Positions 15,767-24,515 of a DNA stretch of 62,151 nt are shown here, piece after piece. Positions within the stretch are counted from its first letter, which is position 1; every line of letters begins with the position of its first letter. The notes beneath the pieces are model-generated. The model was not told the DNA's origin and did no database searches. It worked only from the letters and a program-made list of their open reading frames with translations. The stretch is from an uncultured Prevotella sp. (GTDB lineage Bacteria; Bacteroidota; Bacteroidia; Bacteroidales; Bacteroidaceae): assembly GCA_905235835.1 (NCBI GenBank), contig CAJONQ010000025.1, forward strand, positions 1 through 62,151. Reading direction: 5' to 3'. Both the position numbers and the translations under genes were made by a program.

Positions 15767-16765
15767 ATGGAAATGATAGAGAATCCATACGTAAAACAGT
15801 ATCCGGAAATGATGGCTGGAAAGACCATCTTGTATTGTCATGGCTTTGGCAGCAGCGGACAGTCAGGAACGGTAGAACGACTGCGTATCGTGATGCCCAA
15901 CACACGAGTCATCGCCCCTGACCTGCCTGTCGACCCGCACGAGGCGATCACCTTGCTTCACACCATCTGCGAGCAAGAGAAGCCCGACCTGATTATCGGT
16001 ACGTCGATGGGGGGTATGTATACAGAACAGTTACGTGGCTTTGACCGCATCTGTATCAATCCCGCTTTAGAGATAGCGGAGACGATGAGGGCACACGGTA
16101 TGACGGGTACCCAGCAGTTTCAGAATCCCCGACTGGACGGTGTGCAGGAGTTCTATGTGGACAAGGCGCTCGTCAAAGCATATCGGGAGGTATCGGAACA
16201 ACGTTTCGTCGGGCTGACCCCAGAGGATGAGCGGCGGGTCTACGGACTCTTCGGTGACAAGGACGACTTGGTGGACACGATGGGTATTTTCTGTCAACAC
16301 TACTCACAAGCTACGAACTTCCATGGTGAGCACCGGATGGACGACAAGAGTTATATGCACTCCGTCGTCCCTGTCATCCGATGGATCGATGACAAGCAGG
16401 AGAAAAGACAGCGTCCTATTATATATATAGGTATAGAGACGATGATAGATTCCTACCAGAAGCCAGTATCGTCGATACAGAAAGCCGTCCGACTACTCAT
16501 TGAGCATTATGAGGTGTTCTTTGTGGCACCACCTTCTCACTATACCACGACAGAGTCGTGGCTCGCAGAATACATCAACGTCCCTGCATGGCGGCACACC
16601 ATCTTCACCCCACGCCGTGAGTTGTTGTATGGCGACTACCTGATTGTCTCCCCTCAACAGGGAAAACTGGAGGGGTCGTTGGCAACCCTCCTTGAATATG
16701 GTTCCGACACGTTCAAGACATGGGAGGACATCATCGAGTACTTCTCCCATCTTGGCGGACAATAG
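15767..16765 (+). CDS. YqiA-type esterase fused to a degenerate HAD-like domain
   Basis: This 332-aa protein starts at ATG 15767, just after the -7 box. Residues 18-210 are a YqiA/UPF0227 alpha/beta hydrolase: ILYCHGFGSSG (oxyanion loop), nucleophile S80 in IIGTSMGGMY, acid in GLFGDKDDLVD, and His in NFHGEHRM. Residues about 218-330 resemble the 5'-deoxyribonucleotidase branch of the HAD family (RPIIYIGIETMIDSYQ..., GDYLIVSPQQGKLEG...TWEDIIEYF). The catalytic DxD is replaced by GIE, so phosphatase activity is unlikely. It ends only 3 bases from the stop of the convergent GH20 gene. Hydrolase part firm, HAD part inferred. Confidence 0.75.
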   Translation: MEMIENPYVKQYPEMMAGKTILYCHGFGSSGQSGTVERLRIVMPNTRVIAPDLPVDPHEAITLLHTICEQEKPDLIIGTSMGGMYTEQLRGFDRICINPALEIAETMRAHGMTGTQQFQNPRLDGVQEFYVDKALVKAYREVSEQRFVGLTPEDERRVYGLFGDKDDLVDTMGIFCQHYSQATNFHGEHRMDDKSYMHSVVPVIRWIDDKQEKRQRPIIYIGIETMIDSYQKPVSSIQKAVRLLIEHYEVFFVAPPSHYTTTESWLAEYINVPAWRHTIFTPRRELLYGDYLIVSPQQGKLEGSLATLLEYGSDTFKTWEDIIEYFSHLGGQ

Positions 16766-16768
16766 GTA

Positions 16769-18358
16769 TCAGAATTGCCAACGACTGGGCATCTGACGCT
16801 CAGGCCACAGATGCTTACAATAGTGATAATGGTATTTGTCGTATAACTCTGTCATCCGGGTCAGCCGGATGACAAAATCGTCATAGTTCTTCCGTGACGG
16901 CTGTGTCCATTGCACCTCGGCAAGTGCCGACATACGGGGCAGTGCCTGATATTCCACAATACGCTCGTTTGTCAGATACTCCGCCCACAGGTTTGCCTGC
17001 ACCCCTAAGACATGCCGCTTGGCGGCAGCGGAAAGACTGTCGGGAGCCGGGTCGAGACTATATACCTTTTCAATAGGTATAAAACCTCCACAACGACTGG
17101 GCTCAAAGAGTACGTCCTTCACCTGCTGGTAGTCGAAATAACAATGGGTGGTAGGTGCCATCACCACGTCATGTCCCATCTCTGCCGCCTTGGCTCCCGG
17201 CTCTGTACCACGCCATGACATAATCATCGCATCCTGCGGCGCTTTGTTCTCCAATAACTCATCCCATCCCAACGCACGACGGTGATGGGCGGTCAGGAAG
17301 TTAAAGACACGCTGTGTGAAATAGCCCTGCAGGGTATTGTCTCCTAAGGCGAGAGACTGGCATTTCGCACAATGCTCCCATTTCTCCGTGGGTGTCTCGT
17401 CACCTCCGATATGGATGACCTCCGAAGGGAAGATTTCCATGATCTCTGTGAGTACATCCTCCACAAACTGATACACTTTCTCATTACCCACACAAAGGAC
17501 ATCTTTGTAAACACCCCAGTAATGACCTACTTGGTAGGGACCACCCGTACACCCTAACTCCGGGTAACTGGCAAGTGCCGCCAGCATGTGTCCCGGCATG
17601 TCAATCTCTGGAACAACGGTGATATGTCGCTCTTGGGCATAGGCGACAATCTCACGAGCCTCCTCTTGGGTATAATAGCCCCCATAAGGTGTCTCGTCAT
17701 CGATATCTGAGTTCGTACCGATGATCGTACCAGTGCGATGCGAACCCACCGTGATGAGTTTCTGCCATTTCTTGATCTCTATACGCCATCCCTGGTCATC
17801 GGTGATATGCCAATGGAACACATTCATCTGATGAAGGGCAAGGAGGTCGATGTATTTCTTCACGAAAGACACGGGGAAGAAATGACGGGAGCAGTCGAGG
17901 TGCATGCCACGCCAAGAGAACCGTGGTGCGTCCTTGATGATGACTGGTGTAAGACGCTTCTTTCCGTTGAGCGACTTACGAAGTGTCTGAATACCATAGA
18001 AGACACCTGCCGCTGATCCTCCCTCAATCGTTATATGTCCTTTGTCAACTGTCAGGACATACCCCTCTGGCTCGCTGATCTTGGGAGAGACTGCGAGGGA
18101 CACGTAACACTCCCCTTTCCGTTGCTTGGAGACAATCGTCAACGCTTCCCCTGTCATCTCGAAAAGGTACTCCTTCAAGAATGCCGCCTCCCGCCGCAAG
18201 CCCTCTTGCGACACGATCCGCACATCATCCTGAAAGACGAAAGACTCCCCTTTCTGCAGTTCCACACTCTGTGGTAAAGGTACCACCTGATAGTCGGTAT
18301 TTTCTGCTATCGCCATTGTTGCCCAACCTAACATCACACACACCACTATTTTTCTCAT
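16769..18358 (-). CDS. GH20 beta-N-acetylhexosaminidase
   Basis: This 529-aa secreted enzyme has a signal peptide (MRKIVVCVMLGWATMAIA). I start it at 18358, leaving a 4-base gap to the preceding gene. Residues 22-140 are the GH20b N-domain (PLPQSVELQKGESF). The barrel follows with FHWHITDDQGWRIEI at 181-195 and the catalytic pair D320-E321 in VIHIGGDETPTEKW. It removes terminal beta-GlcNAc or GalNAc from glycans using substrate-assisted catalysis. No T9SS tail is present, so it is likely periplasmic. It is last of three genes with a PIG-L deacetylase and a PEP-synthase-like protein, so the operon handles amino sugars at least in part. Confidence 0.92.
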   Translation of the reverse strand: MRKIVVCVMLGWATMAIAENTDYQVVPLPQSVELQKGESFVFQDDVRIVSQEGLRREAAFLKEYLFEMTGEALTIVSKQRKGECYVSLAVSPKISEPEGYVLTVDKGHITIEGGSAAGVFYGIQTLRKSLNGKKRLTPVIIKDAPRFSWRGMHLDCSRHFFPVSFVKKYIDLLALHQMNVFHWHITDDQGWRIEIKKWQKLITVGSHRTGTIIGTNSDIDDETPYGGYYTQEEAREIVAYAQERHITVVPEIDMPGHMLAALASYPELGCTGGPYQVGHYWGVYKDVLCVGNEKVYQFVEDVLTEIMEIFPSEVIHIGGDETPTEKWEHCAKCQSLALGDNTLQGYFTQRVFNFLTAHHRRALGWDELLENKAPQDAMIMSWRGTEPGAKAAEMGHDVVMAPTTHCYFDYQQVKDVLFEPSRCGGFIPIEKVYSLDPAPDSLSAAAKRHVLGVQANLWAEYLTNERIVEYQALPRMSALAEVQWTQPSRKNYDDFVIRLTRMTELYDKYHYHYCKHLWPERQMPSRWQF

Positions 18359-18362
18359 ATCC

Positions 18363-19499
18363 TCATAATTGATATTCCACAAAAGCCTCCATCGCCTCGT
18401 AACATGCCAGCCCTAACTCGTCATAGCGTCTTGCCGTCTCACAGTTACGGTCTTGGGCACGCTGCCAGAACAGACGTGCGTCATCACCCATAAAGGGAGC
18501 ACCCTCCATCTGACTCTGATGACGGAGGATGGCATTACGTTTCTCCAGCAGCTCCTCAGGACTCATCGGCACACACATCTCGATATCCGCGATGTCCCAT
18601 TCTGCCCACGCACCACGATACATCCATACCCTACAGTCGTCTAACCAGCCACCTCCACTGATTCTCTCCTCTTGCAACGCAGCCAGCACCACATCGGTAC
18701 ACTTCCGATGAGTACCATGAGGGTCGGCAAGGTCGGCAGCCACATAAATCTGATGGGGCTGTATGTCGGCTATCAGCTCTTGGACAATCCGCACGTCTTT
18801 CTCCGAGACAGGCAGCTTCTCTATCTTCCCACTCTCATAGAAAGGAAGGTCGAGGAAATGGATATGGTCTTTGGGGATATGGTTATAAGCACAGGCATTA
18901 CGAGCCTCTCCCCTGCGAATCAGTCCCTTGACCGTCAGGATACTGGGGTTATCCAGATCGCCAACGCTCTTCTGTCTCAGGTAGTTCATGATCTCCTGAT
19001 AGCGAATCTTGATGACCTCGTCGGAACCGTTGGCGAAGAGCTGGTTGAAACCATTGATGAAATGCATGTACAGGCGCACCTCCTCGTCAGCCACGGCGAT
19101 ATTGCCACTCGTCTGATAGGCAATATGCACATCATGCCCCTGCTGCATCAGACGACGGATGGTACCACCCATCGAGATGACATCATCGTCGGGATGAGGG
19201 GAGAACACGATGACCCGTTTGGGATAGGGTGTGGCTCGCTCGGGGCGGTTGCTGTCATCGACATTCGGCTTACCACCGGGCCACCCCGTGATGGTATGCT
19301 GCAACTCGTTGAACACCTCAATATTCACCAGACCAGCCTGACCGCCAAACTGCTCCACAAGGTGTCCTAACCCATTGTCCTCATAGTCTTTCGTCGACAA
19401 CTTCAACAGGGGTTTCCCCACCTTCTTGCATAACGCAATGACCTGACGGCGCAACTGATGGTCAGGCATCTTAATCGTATCTGTCAAATGAAGATTCAT
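18363..19499 (-). CDS. PIG-L/LmbE-type deacetylase, stand-alone form of the NagB-fused protein
   Basis: This 378-aa protein has the PIG-L metal site HPDDD at 102-106 (VIVFSPHPDDDVISMGG) and the second half AADLADPHGTHRK. Family members deacetylate N-acetylglucosaminyl substrates with zinc. In Bacteroides the same sequence, including the LQHTITGWPGGKP linker, is, as I recall it, the C-terminal half of a protein of about 660 aa whose N-terminal half is a glucosamine-6-phosphate deaminase-like (NagB) domain. Here only about 90 residues precede the deacetylase and no NagB domain is present. Start taken at 19499, 13 bases after the upstream stop; the alternative at 19541 would overlap the previous gene by 29 bases. 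Confidence 0.82.
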   Translation of the reverse strand: MNLHLTDTIKMPDHQLRRQVIALCKKVGKPLLKLSTKDYEDNGLGHLVEQFGGQAGLVNIEVFNELQHTITGWPGGKPNVDDSNRPERATPYPKRVIVFSPHPDDDVISMGGTIRRLMQQGHDVHIAYQTSGNIAVADEEVRLYMHFINGFNQLFANGSDEVIKIRYQEIMNYLRQKSVGDLDNPSILTVKGLIRRGEARNACAYNHIPKDHIHFLDLPFYESGKIEKLPVSEKDVRIVQELIADIQPHQIYVAADLADPHGTHRKCTDVVLAALQEERISGGGWLDDCRVWMYRGAWAEWDIADIEMCVPMSPEELLEKRNAILRHQSQMEGAPFMGDDARLFWQRAQDRNCETARRYDELGLACYEAMEAFVEYQL

Positions 19500-19512
19500 A
19501 TCACATTCGTTT

Positions 19513-22500
19513 TTAGGTTTCCGGCAATAACACGACACCATGCTGTTTCTTTCCGTCCATCATGATCTTCAAAGGACGGTCGAAACGGACATGGCGCACA
19601 TACTGGGTCTCCTCCACTGCCGGCATGGCATCAAGGATATCCTTTTGGAGGACACCGTCACCCGTATAGGTATTGATGGTGAAGTACCCTACCCCGAAAG
19701 AGGTCAGGTTCTGGAAGAAATGTGTACCCTGCGAGGGGTCTACATGGTAGTTCTTCAGTCCTGCCTCCACGATAACACGGGCAGCGGAGATATGAGGCCA
19801 CTTCACGGGAATGCCCAACCAGTAGTCACTGCTGCCCCAGCGTCCCGGACCTATCAGCACGTAGTTCTTGTCGGCATCGAGGAACTTACGGTTGATCTGC
19901 TCTATCTCGTCAGCGATATAGGGGTTATTGGCAGCGGTGAAGTCGTCGTCGGTCTTGACATAGACCACATCCACCACATCCTCGGAGATACCATGTCCCA
20001 AGGAGTTCTGGGAGCGCAACAGACACTGCTCGTCAGGAATAGCGGCAAGGTCCTCGTCCAGCACTTGCTTGGAGTCGACGATAGGACGGATCTGCAACAG
20101 GTAGAAGTCACCCGTCATTCCTTGCGGTGTACTGTTCAGATTACAAGCGAACTCAATCTCCACGGGACGGCGCATATCCTCGGAGCCGTATTTCTGTGCC
20201 ATCTGCAAGATCTCCGGCAAGGGGAAGATACCGTGTTGTAACACCCCACAGAACGAGATGACCTTACGTCCGCCCTCATAGATACCGTCACGGATAATCT
20301 GGTCGGAGGGGTCATAGGTGGAGGCGATACCGTTCAACGAGCCGTCCTTGTCAGCCTCCTTCACCCGCAGACTCTTGATATTAAAACCGTCATCCACCTT
20401 GAAGTCATCACCCACATGCGACATGTCCAGCGCATAGAAGCGGGTCTGTGTCTCCTTCAGTGCGGTATCCATCTCGGAGGTCTGCAGCACCTGTGTGGGA
20501 TGATACGGTGACACCCGGAGGGTCTGTCCGCCATCCACGATATATTTTCCTAATCCCAGGGCAAGGGAGGCGATACCCTCCTCTGCCGTCTCGTCACCGA
20601 TAGGATAGTAGTTCAGGGAGCGCAGCACACCGCTGAACGTGGGATAGTAATGGTCCCCATACTGGTGTCCCACCACCTCCTGCAGGATGACCGCCATCTT
20701 CTCCTGGTCGATGACATTAGAGGTCGCTGTCATATACGCCTTCGAGTCCTTGTAATAGACGGAGGCATAGACACCCTTGATGGCACAGGCGAGCATCCGC
20801 AGCATCTCATACTTATCCTCTAAATAAGGTATCATATAGGTACTGTAGATACCTGCGAACGGCTGGTAATGGCTGTCCTCCAACAACGAGCTGGAGCGCA
20901 CGGCAATCGGCGACTTCACCGCATCGAAGAAGGTGAAGAAGTCGGCAATCAGCGAGTCTGGCAACTGTGCCCGCAGAAAATGCTGCAGGATGACCTCGTC
21001 GGAAGCGTCACTCAAGGCGATAGTCCACAGGTTGTTCTTATCCATGAACTCATCGAAGAAGTCGGTACAGAGCACGACGGTCTTAGGGATAGAGACGGCG
21101 GCATTCTCGAACTGGTTCAGTTCCGCATGGCGTTTGATGATATTATCCAGGAAGGCGAGACCACGTCCCTTTCCTCCCAACGAGCCCTCACCAATACGGG
21201 CGAAATGGGCGTAACGGTCGAACTTCAGACGGTCGAACACAGCGACGACACCGATATTCTTCATGCGGCGATACTGCACGATGGCATCGAAGATAATCTG
21301 CCGGTGGGCATCCACATCCTGTAACTTATGCCACGTCACCGTCTTCAGGAAGGCGGAGACGGGGAAGATGGCACGGGCACACAGCCAACGGCTCATGTGG
21401 TTACGGGAGATGTGGTAGAGCATGGAGTCATTGGGAATCTTGAAGATATTATCCTGCAACTCCTTCAGGGACGACACCCGCATGATCTCCTCACGGGTCA
21501 CGGGGTCACGGAAGATAAAGTCACCGAAGCCCATGTGCTCCTCGATGATATGACGCAGGTCGACATTCATCTTCTTCGAGTTCTTGTCGATGAAGTCAAA
21601 GCCCTCTGCCTCCGCCTTCTCCTTATTGGCGATCTCACTGCTCTGCAGGATCAGCGGCACATACTCATCCCGCCTGCGGATCTCACGGAGCAGTTTCAAG
21701 CCAGCCTCCGCGTCACCCTCCTCCACATGCGACAGTCTGCCTGCCTTGGTATTCATCGGGAAACGGGTATCACTGATCACACCCTGCACGTTATCATGGT
21801 ATCTCTCATACCATGCCATCGCCTCCTCGTAGTTCGTGGCAAGCACCACCTTAGGTCGTCCGCGCTTTCGCTGGGCGGCGGTATGGGGGTTCAGCGCCTC
21901 CGTCGAGAAGTTCTTACTCTGGGCGAGGATATAGTTATAGAGGTTAGGCAACACCGAGGAGTAGAAACGGATATTATCCTCCACCAGCATGATCATCTGC
22001 ACACCAGCCTCCTTGATGTCGTGCTCGATATTCATCTTGTCCTCTATCAGTTTGATGATGGACAGGATGAGGTTGGTATTACCTAACCAGCAGAACACAT
22101 AATCGAAGATCGACATGTCCTCGTTCTCGATACGCTTGGTGATACCATGCGAGAAGGGAGTCAGTACGACACAGGGAATCTGGGGCGCCGACTGCTTCAC
22201 GTCACGTGCCACGGCAAAGGCGTCATTGTCGGCGTTACCCGGCATACAGATAATCAGGTCGATATCGGTAGTCCTCAGCACTTCCTCCGCCTCCGCCGTC
22301 GTACTGACCTGCGTGAAGGTGGGTGGGTAGCGCAGTCCCAGTTCCATATACTCGTCAAACAGTTTCTCGTCGATACGTCCGTCATCCTCCAACATAAACG
22401 CATCATAGGGGTTAGCGACAATCAGAATATTGAAAATACGGCGTGTCATCAGATTGACAAACGACACATCCTTCAGATAGAACTGATTCCACTCATTCGG

Positions 22501-22521
22501 TATTTTATTGGTCTCTTCCAT
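19513..22521 (-). CDS. PEP-synthase-like (PPDK_N) protein with receiver-like N-terminus
   Basis: This 1002-aa cytosolic protein belongs to a family I remember as conserved in Bacteroidota and annotated as PEP/pyruvate-binding. Residues about 28-165 and 170-335 resemble two receiver-like (REC) folds (IDLIICMPGN, VVLTPFS; MIMLVEDNIRFYSS, VISDTRFPMN, VPLILQSSE, DFIDKNSKK). Residues about 440-850 form the ATP-grasp PPDK_N fold (GSLGGKGRGLAFLDN, AVRSSSLLEDS, YLLQIRPIV). The phosphohistidine swivelling domain and PEP-binding barrel of true PEP synthase are absent, so phosphoenolpyruvate formation is unlikely. It is first in the operon with the deacetylase and hexosaminidase, behind a palindromic promoter. 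Substrate unknown. Confidence 0.75.
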   Translation of the reverse strand: MEETNKIPNEWNQFYLKDVSFVNLMTRRIFNILIVANPYDAFMLEDDGRIDEKLFDEYMELGLRYPPTFTQVSTTAEAEEVLRTTDIDLIICMPGNADNDAFAVARDVKQSAPQIPCVVLTPFSHGITKRIENEDMSIFDYVFCWLGNTNLILSIIKLIEDKMNIEHDIKEAGVQMIMLVEDNIRFYSSVLPNLYNYILAQSKNFSTEALNPHTAAQRKRGRPKVVLATNYEEAMAWYERYHDNVQGVISDTRFPMNTKAGRLSHVEEGDAEAGLKLLREIRRRDEYVPLILQSSEIANKEKAEAEGFDFIDKNSKKMNVDLRHIIEEHMGFGDFIFRDPVTREEIMRVSSLKELQDNIFKIPNDSMLYHISRNHMSRWLCARAIFPVSAFLKTVTWHKLQDVDAHRQIIFDAIVQYRRMKNIGVVAVFDRLKFDRYAHFARIGEGSLGGKGRGLAFLDNIIKRHAELNQFENAAVSIPKTVVLCTDFFDEFMDKNNLWTIALSDASDEVILQHFLRAQLPDSLIADFFTFFDAVKSPIAVRSSSLLEDSHYQPFAGIYSTYMIPYLEDKYEMLRMLACAIKGVYASVYYKDSKAYMTATSNVIDQEKMAVILQEVVGHQYGDHYYPTFSGVLRSLNYYPIGDETAEEGIASLALGLGKYIVDGGQTLRVSPYHPTQVLQTSEMDTALKETQTRFYALDMSHVGDDFKVDDGFNIKSLRVKEADKDGSLNGIASTYDPSDQIIRDGIYEGGRKVISFCGVLQHGIFPLPEILQMAQKYGSEDMRRPVEIEFACNLNSTPQGMTGDFYLLQIRPIVDSKQVLDEDLAAIPDEQCLLRSQNSLGHGISEDVVDVVYVKTDDDFTAANNPYIADEIEQINRKFLDADKNYVLIGPGRWGSSDYWLGIPVKWPHISAARVIVEAGLKNYHVDPSQGTHFFQNLTSFGVGYFTINTYTGDGVLQKDILDAMPAVEETQYVRHVRFDRPLKIMMDGKKQHGVVLLPET

Positions 22522-22547
22522 ACTTTTTGCCGAGACGAAGTAAGTTC

Positions 22548-22572
22548 GCCATCATTAATGATGGCAAAGTTA
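22548..22572 (-). promoter_or_regulatory. Promoter with an 18-bp perfect palindrome at the transcription start
   Basis: CAAAGTTA (22565-22572) reads TAACTTTG leftward, a -7 box. Immediately downstream, GCCATCATTAATGATGGC (22548-22565) is a perfect 18-bp palindrome that would cover the +1 site. Its form and position suit an operator for a dimeric repressor of the PEP-synthase-like/deacetylase/hexosaminidase operon. It is too short and too close to the promoter, with no T run, to be a terminator. Confidence 0.6.
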
Positions 22573-22841
22573 CGAAAAAAGTCTGTAACGAAAGACGGAT
22601 TTTAGAAGATTAACGCAGAAAACGCGTAAATAAAAGGCAAGACGGGGAAAATCGGGGAAGTTCAGTTTTAGACTGAATGCAAATTTGGGAGGAATAAAGA
22701 AGTAGTTAGGTTTCTTATCCGTAACCCGCGAGACGGTCTTGAGAGCCAGTTAAACTTCGTTAATCGGACAGCCTCTCACCGCTCGTTTCTGATTCCGCAA
22801 ACTGCTATGTTTTGCATAGCGACAGAACCAAGAAAAGATAG
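22573..22841. other. Gap between the core operon and the integrase gene
   Basis: No gene is seen. The stretch probably contains the left boundary of the island. A small hairpin GCTATG-ttttg-CATAGC lies at 22804-22820. I compared this stretch by eye with the right flank (29.4-30.0 kb) and found no direct repeat longer than 8 bases, so attachment sites were not identified. Confidence 0.4.
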
Positions 22842-22849
22842 TAGTTTTG
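22842..22849 (+). promoter_or_regulatory. -7 box of the integrase gene
   Basis: TAGTTTTG lies 30 bases ahead of the integrase ATG at 22879. No good -33 element is seen at the expected distance. Confidence 0.45.
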
Positions 22850-22878
22850 CAGCCGGAATTTTAAAACGAGTAAGAAAC

Positions 22879-24102
22879 ATGAGCAGAAGCACATTTTCAG
22901 TACTGTTCTACGTGAACAGAGGCAAGGAGAAGAACGGCGTAGTGCCAGTGATGGGCAGGGTAACAATCAATGGAACCCAGAGCCAGTTCAGTTGTAAGAA
23001 GAGCATTCCGTTGACCCTATGGGATGCAAAGGGCAACTGTGCCAAAGGGCGGAGCAAGGAAGCCTTGCAGTTGAACCGTGACCTTGACAACATCAAGGCG
23101 CAGATTATCAAACACTACCAGCATCTGGCAGACCGTGAGGCATTCGTGACGGCAGAGATGGTACGCAACTCCTATCAGGGATTCGGCAGCGAGTATGAGA
23201 CATTGCTCAACGCATTCGACAAGGACATCGCCAACCAGAAGAAGCGTGTCGGAAAGGACAGGGTTATCAGCACCCTATGGGCAATGCAACTCTCCAGAAA
23301 GGACGTGGCATCGTTCATCGAATCACATTATCGCCGCAAGGACATATCAATGCTGGAATTAACCCCCGATTTTATCAAGGACTTCGCCGCCTACCTCAGC
23401 ACAGAGCGAGGACTTGCAAGCGGCACCATCTGGCAACGCTGCATGTGGTTGAAGGGAGTTGTCATGAGGGCGCACTATAATGGTAAGATTCCCCGTAACC
23501 CGTTCGCGCAGTTCCACATTAGCCCAAACTGCAAGGAAAGGGAGTTCCTGACCGAAGAAGAACTAAAGGCTGTCGTAACACATGAGTTCGAGGACGATAA
23601 TCTGGCCTTCGTGCGTGACATCTTCGTCTTTGTTTGCTTCACCGCCCTCTCGTTCATCGATGTGAAAAACCTGACAACGGACAACATCGTGGACATCAAC
23701 GGAAACAAGTGGATCATCAGAAAGCGCCACAAGACCAACATCCCCTTCCAGGTGAAACTGATGGATGTTCCCTTGCAGATTATTGAGCGTTACAAGCACC
23801 TGCAAGAAGATAAGTTCGTATTCGGCAAACTCAACTACTGGTTTATCTGCAAGAAATTGAAAACGGTTATGACCGCCTGCGGCATAGAGAAAGCCATATC
23901 CTACCATTGCGGACGGCACTCATTTGCCACGTTGGCGCTTTCAAAGGGTATGCCCATCGAAAGCGTGAGCCGTGTATTGGGACATACCAACATCGTGACC
24001 ACCCAGATTTATGCAAAAATCACGAGTCAGAAACTTGACAATGACCTGACGATGCTTGGCAACAAACTCAACGCTTCATTCAAGAACATAAAGATAGCAT
24101 AG
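22879..24102 (+). CDS. Tyrosine recombinase/integrase of the Bacteroidota mobile-element type
   Basis: This 407-aa integrase starts at ATG 22879 (MSRSTFSVLFYVNRG). An arm-type DNA-binding domain (about 3-90) has the usual Bacteroidota opening, a SAM-like core-binding domain follows (about 100-215), and the catalytic domain ends the chain. H343 and R346 (YHCGRHSFATLAL), H369 (LGHTNIVTTQIYAKI) and nucleophile Y378 are present, with K285 in the beta-hairpin (IIRKRHKTN). The first catalytic Arg is absent: its helix reads FTALSFIDVKNL. Loss of this Arg is known in integrases of some Bacteroides conjugative elements (IntDOT), so activity is not excluded. It may move the island or invert the cassette to its right. 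Confidence 0.93.
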   Translation: MSRSTFSVLFYVNRGKEKNGVVPVMGRVTINGTQSQFSCKKSIPLTLWDAKGNCAKGRSKEALQLNRDLDNIKAQIIKHYQHLADREAFVTAEMVRNSYQGFGSEYETLLNAFDKDIANQKKRVGKDRVISTLWAMQLSRKDVASFIESHYRRKDISMLELTPDFIKDFAAYLSTERGLASGTIWQRCMWLKGVVMRAHYNGKIPRNPFAQFHISPNCKEREFLTEEELKAVVTHEFEDDNLAFVRDIFVFVCFTALSFIDVKNLTTDNIVDINGNKWIIRKRHKTNIPFQVKLMDVPLQIIERYKHLQEDKFVFGKLNYWFICKKLKTVMTACGIEKAISYHCGRHSFATLALSKGMPIESVSRVLGHTNIVTTQIYAKITSQKLDNDLTMLGNKLNASFKNIKIA

Positions 24103-24127
24103 ATCACAGCGGCCCAAAAACTTCAAA

Positions 24128-24172
24128 GCAGAAAGACGAATGATTAGCGAAGTCTGTCATCCGTCTTTCTGC
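24128..24172. terminator. Terminator between convergent integrase and HTH genes
   Basis: GCAGAAAGACG (24128-24138) pairs perfectly with CGTCTTTCTGC (24162-24172), and TGA/TCA pairs extend it inward. A T-rich tail (GTTATTTTCATT) follows on the plus strand. It can serve the integrase transcript and, less well, the leftward HTH pair. Confidence 0.75.
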
Positions 24173-24218
24173 GTTATTTTCATTCAGTACACGAACCACT
24201 AACGGATCTTTTTTTCCC

Positions 24219-24515
24219 CTATCGTTTATAAGCCGGATGATAGCAACTTTCCAAGACCCTTTCCAAATCACTTTCACGATAGAGCACCTTACCAACTAAC
24301 AATATGTAAGGTAGCACACCATCATTGCGGTATTCCTGTAGTGTCCGTCTGCTAACTTTCAAAATGTCGGCCACCTCTTTGTCTGTCAGGTAGCGCTCAC
24401 CATCAAGCAATGGACGATAATTGCCTATCACCTTCTTGTATAGGACAAGTATCTCCTTCATATTCTCCAACGCGTTCTTCACTCCAACGTTATGCGGCAT
24501 TATCAATTCGTTCAT
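24219..24515 (-). CDS. Helix-turn-helix protein, excisionase-like (second of pair)
   Basis: This 98-aa protein has a MerR/HTH_17-type winged helix at about 42-92 (YLTDKEVADILKVSRRTLQEYRNDGVLPYILLVGKVLYRESDLERVL). The fold is that of excisionase-type recombination directionality factors common beside Bacteroidota integrases. It overlaps the upstream HTH gene by 4 bases. The N-terminal 40 residues are helical and may mediate pairing. Role as excision factor or regulator of the integrase is inferred. Confidence 0.8.
   Translation of the reverse strand: MNELIMPHNVGVKNALENMKEILVLYKKVIGNYRPLLDGERYLTDKEVADILKVSRRTLQEYRNDGVLPYILLVGKVLYRESDLERVLESCYHPAYKR

Noticed and set aside
22573..22841. Attachment-site direct repeats between this gap and 29.4-30.0 kb
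   Set aside because: The longest match seen by eye is CGTAACCC (8 bases), which is within chance expectation.
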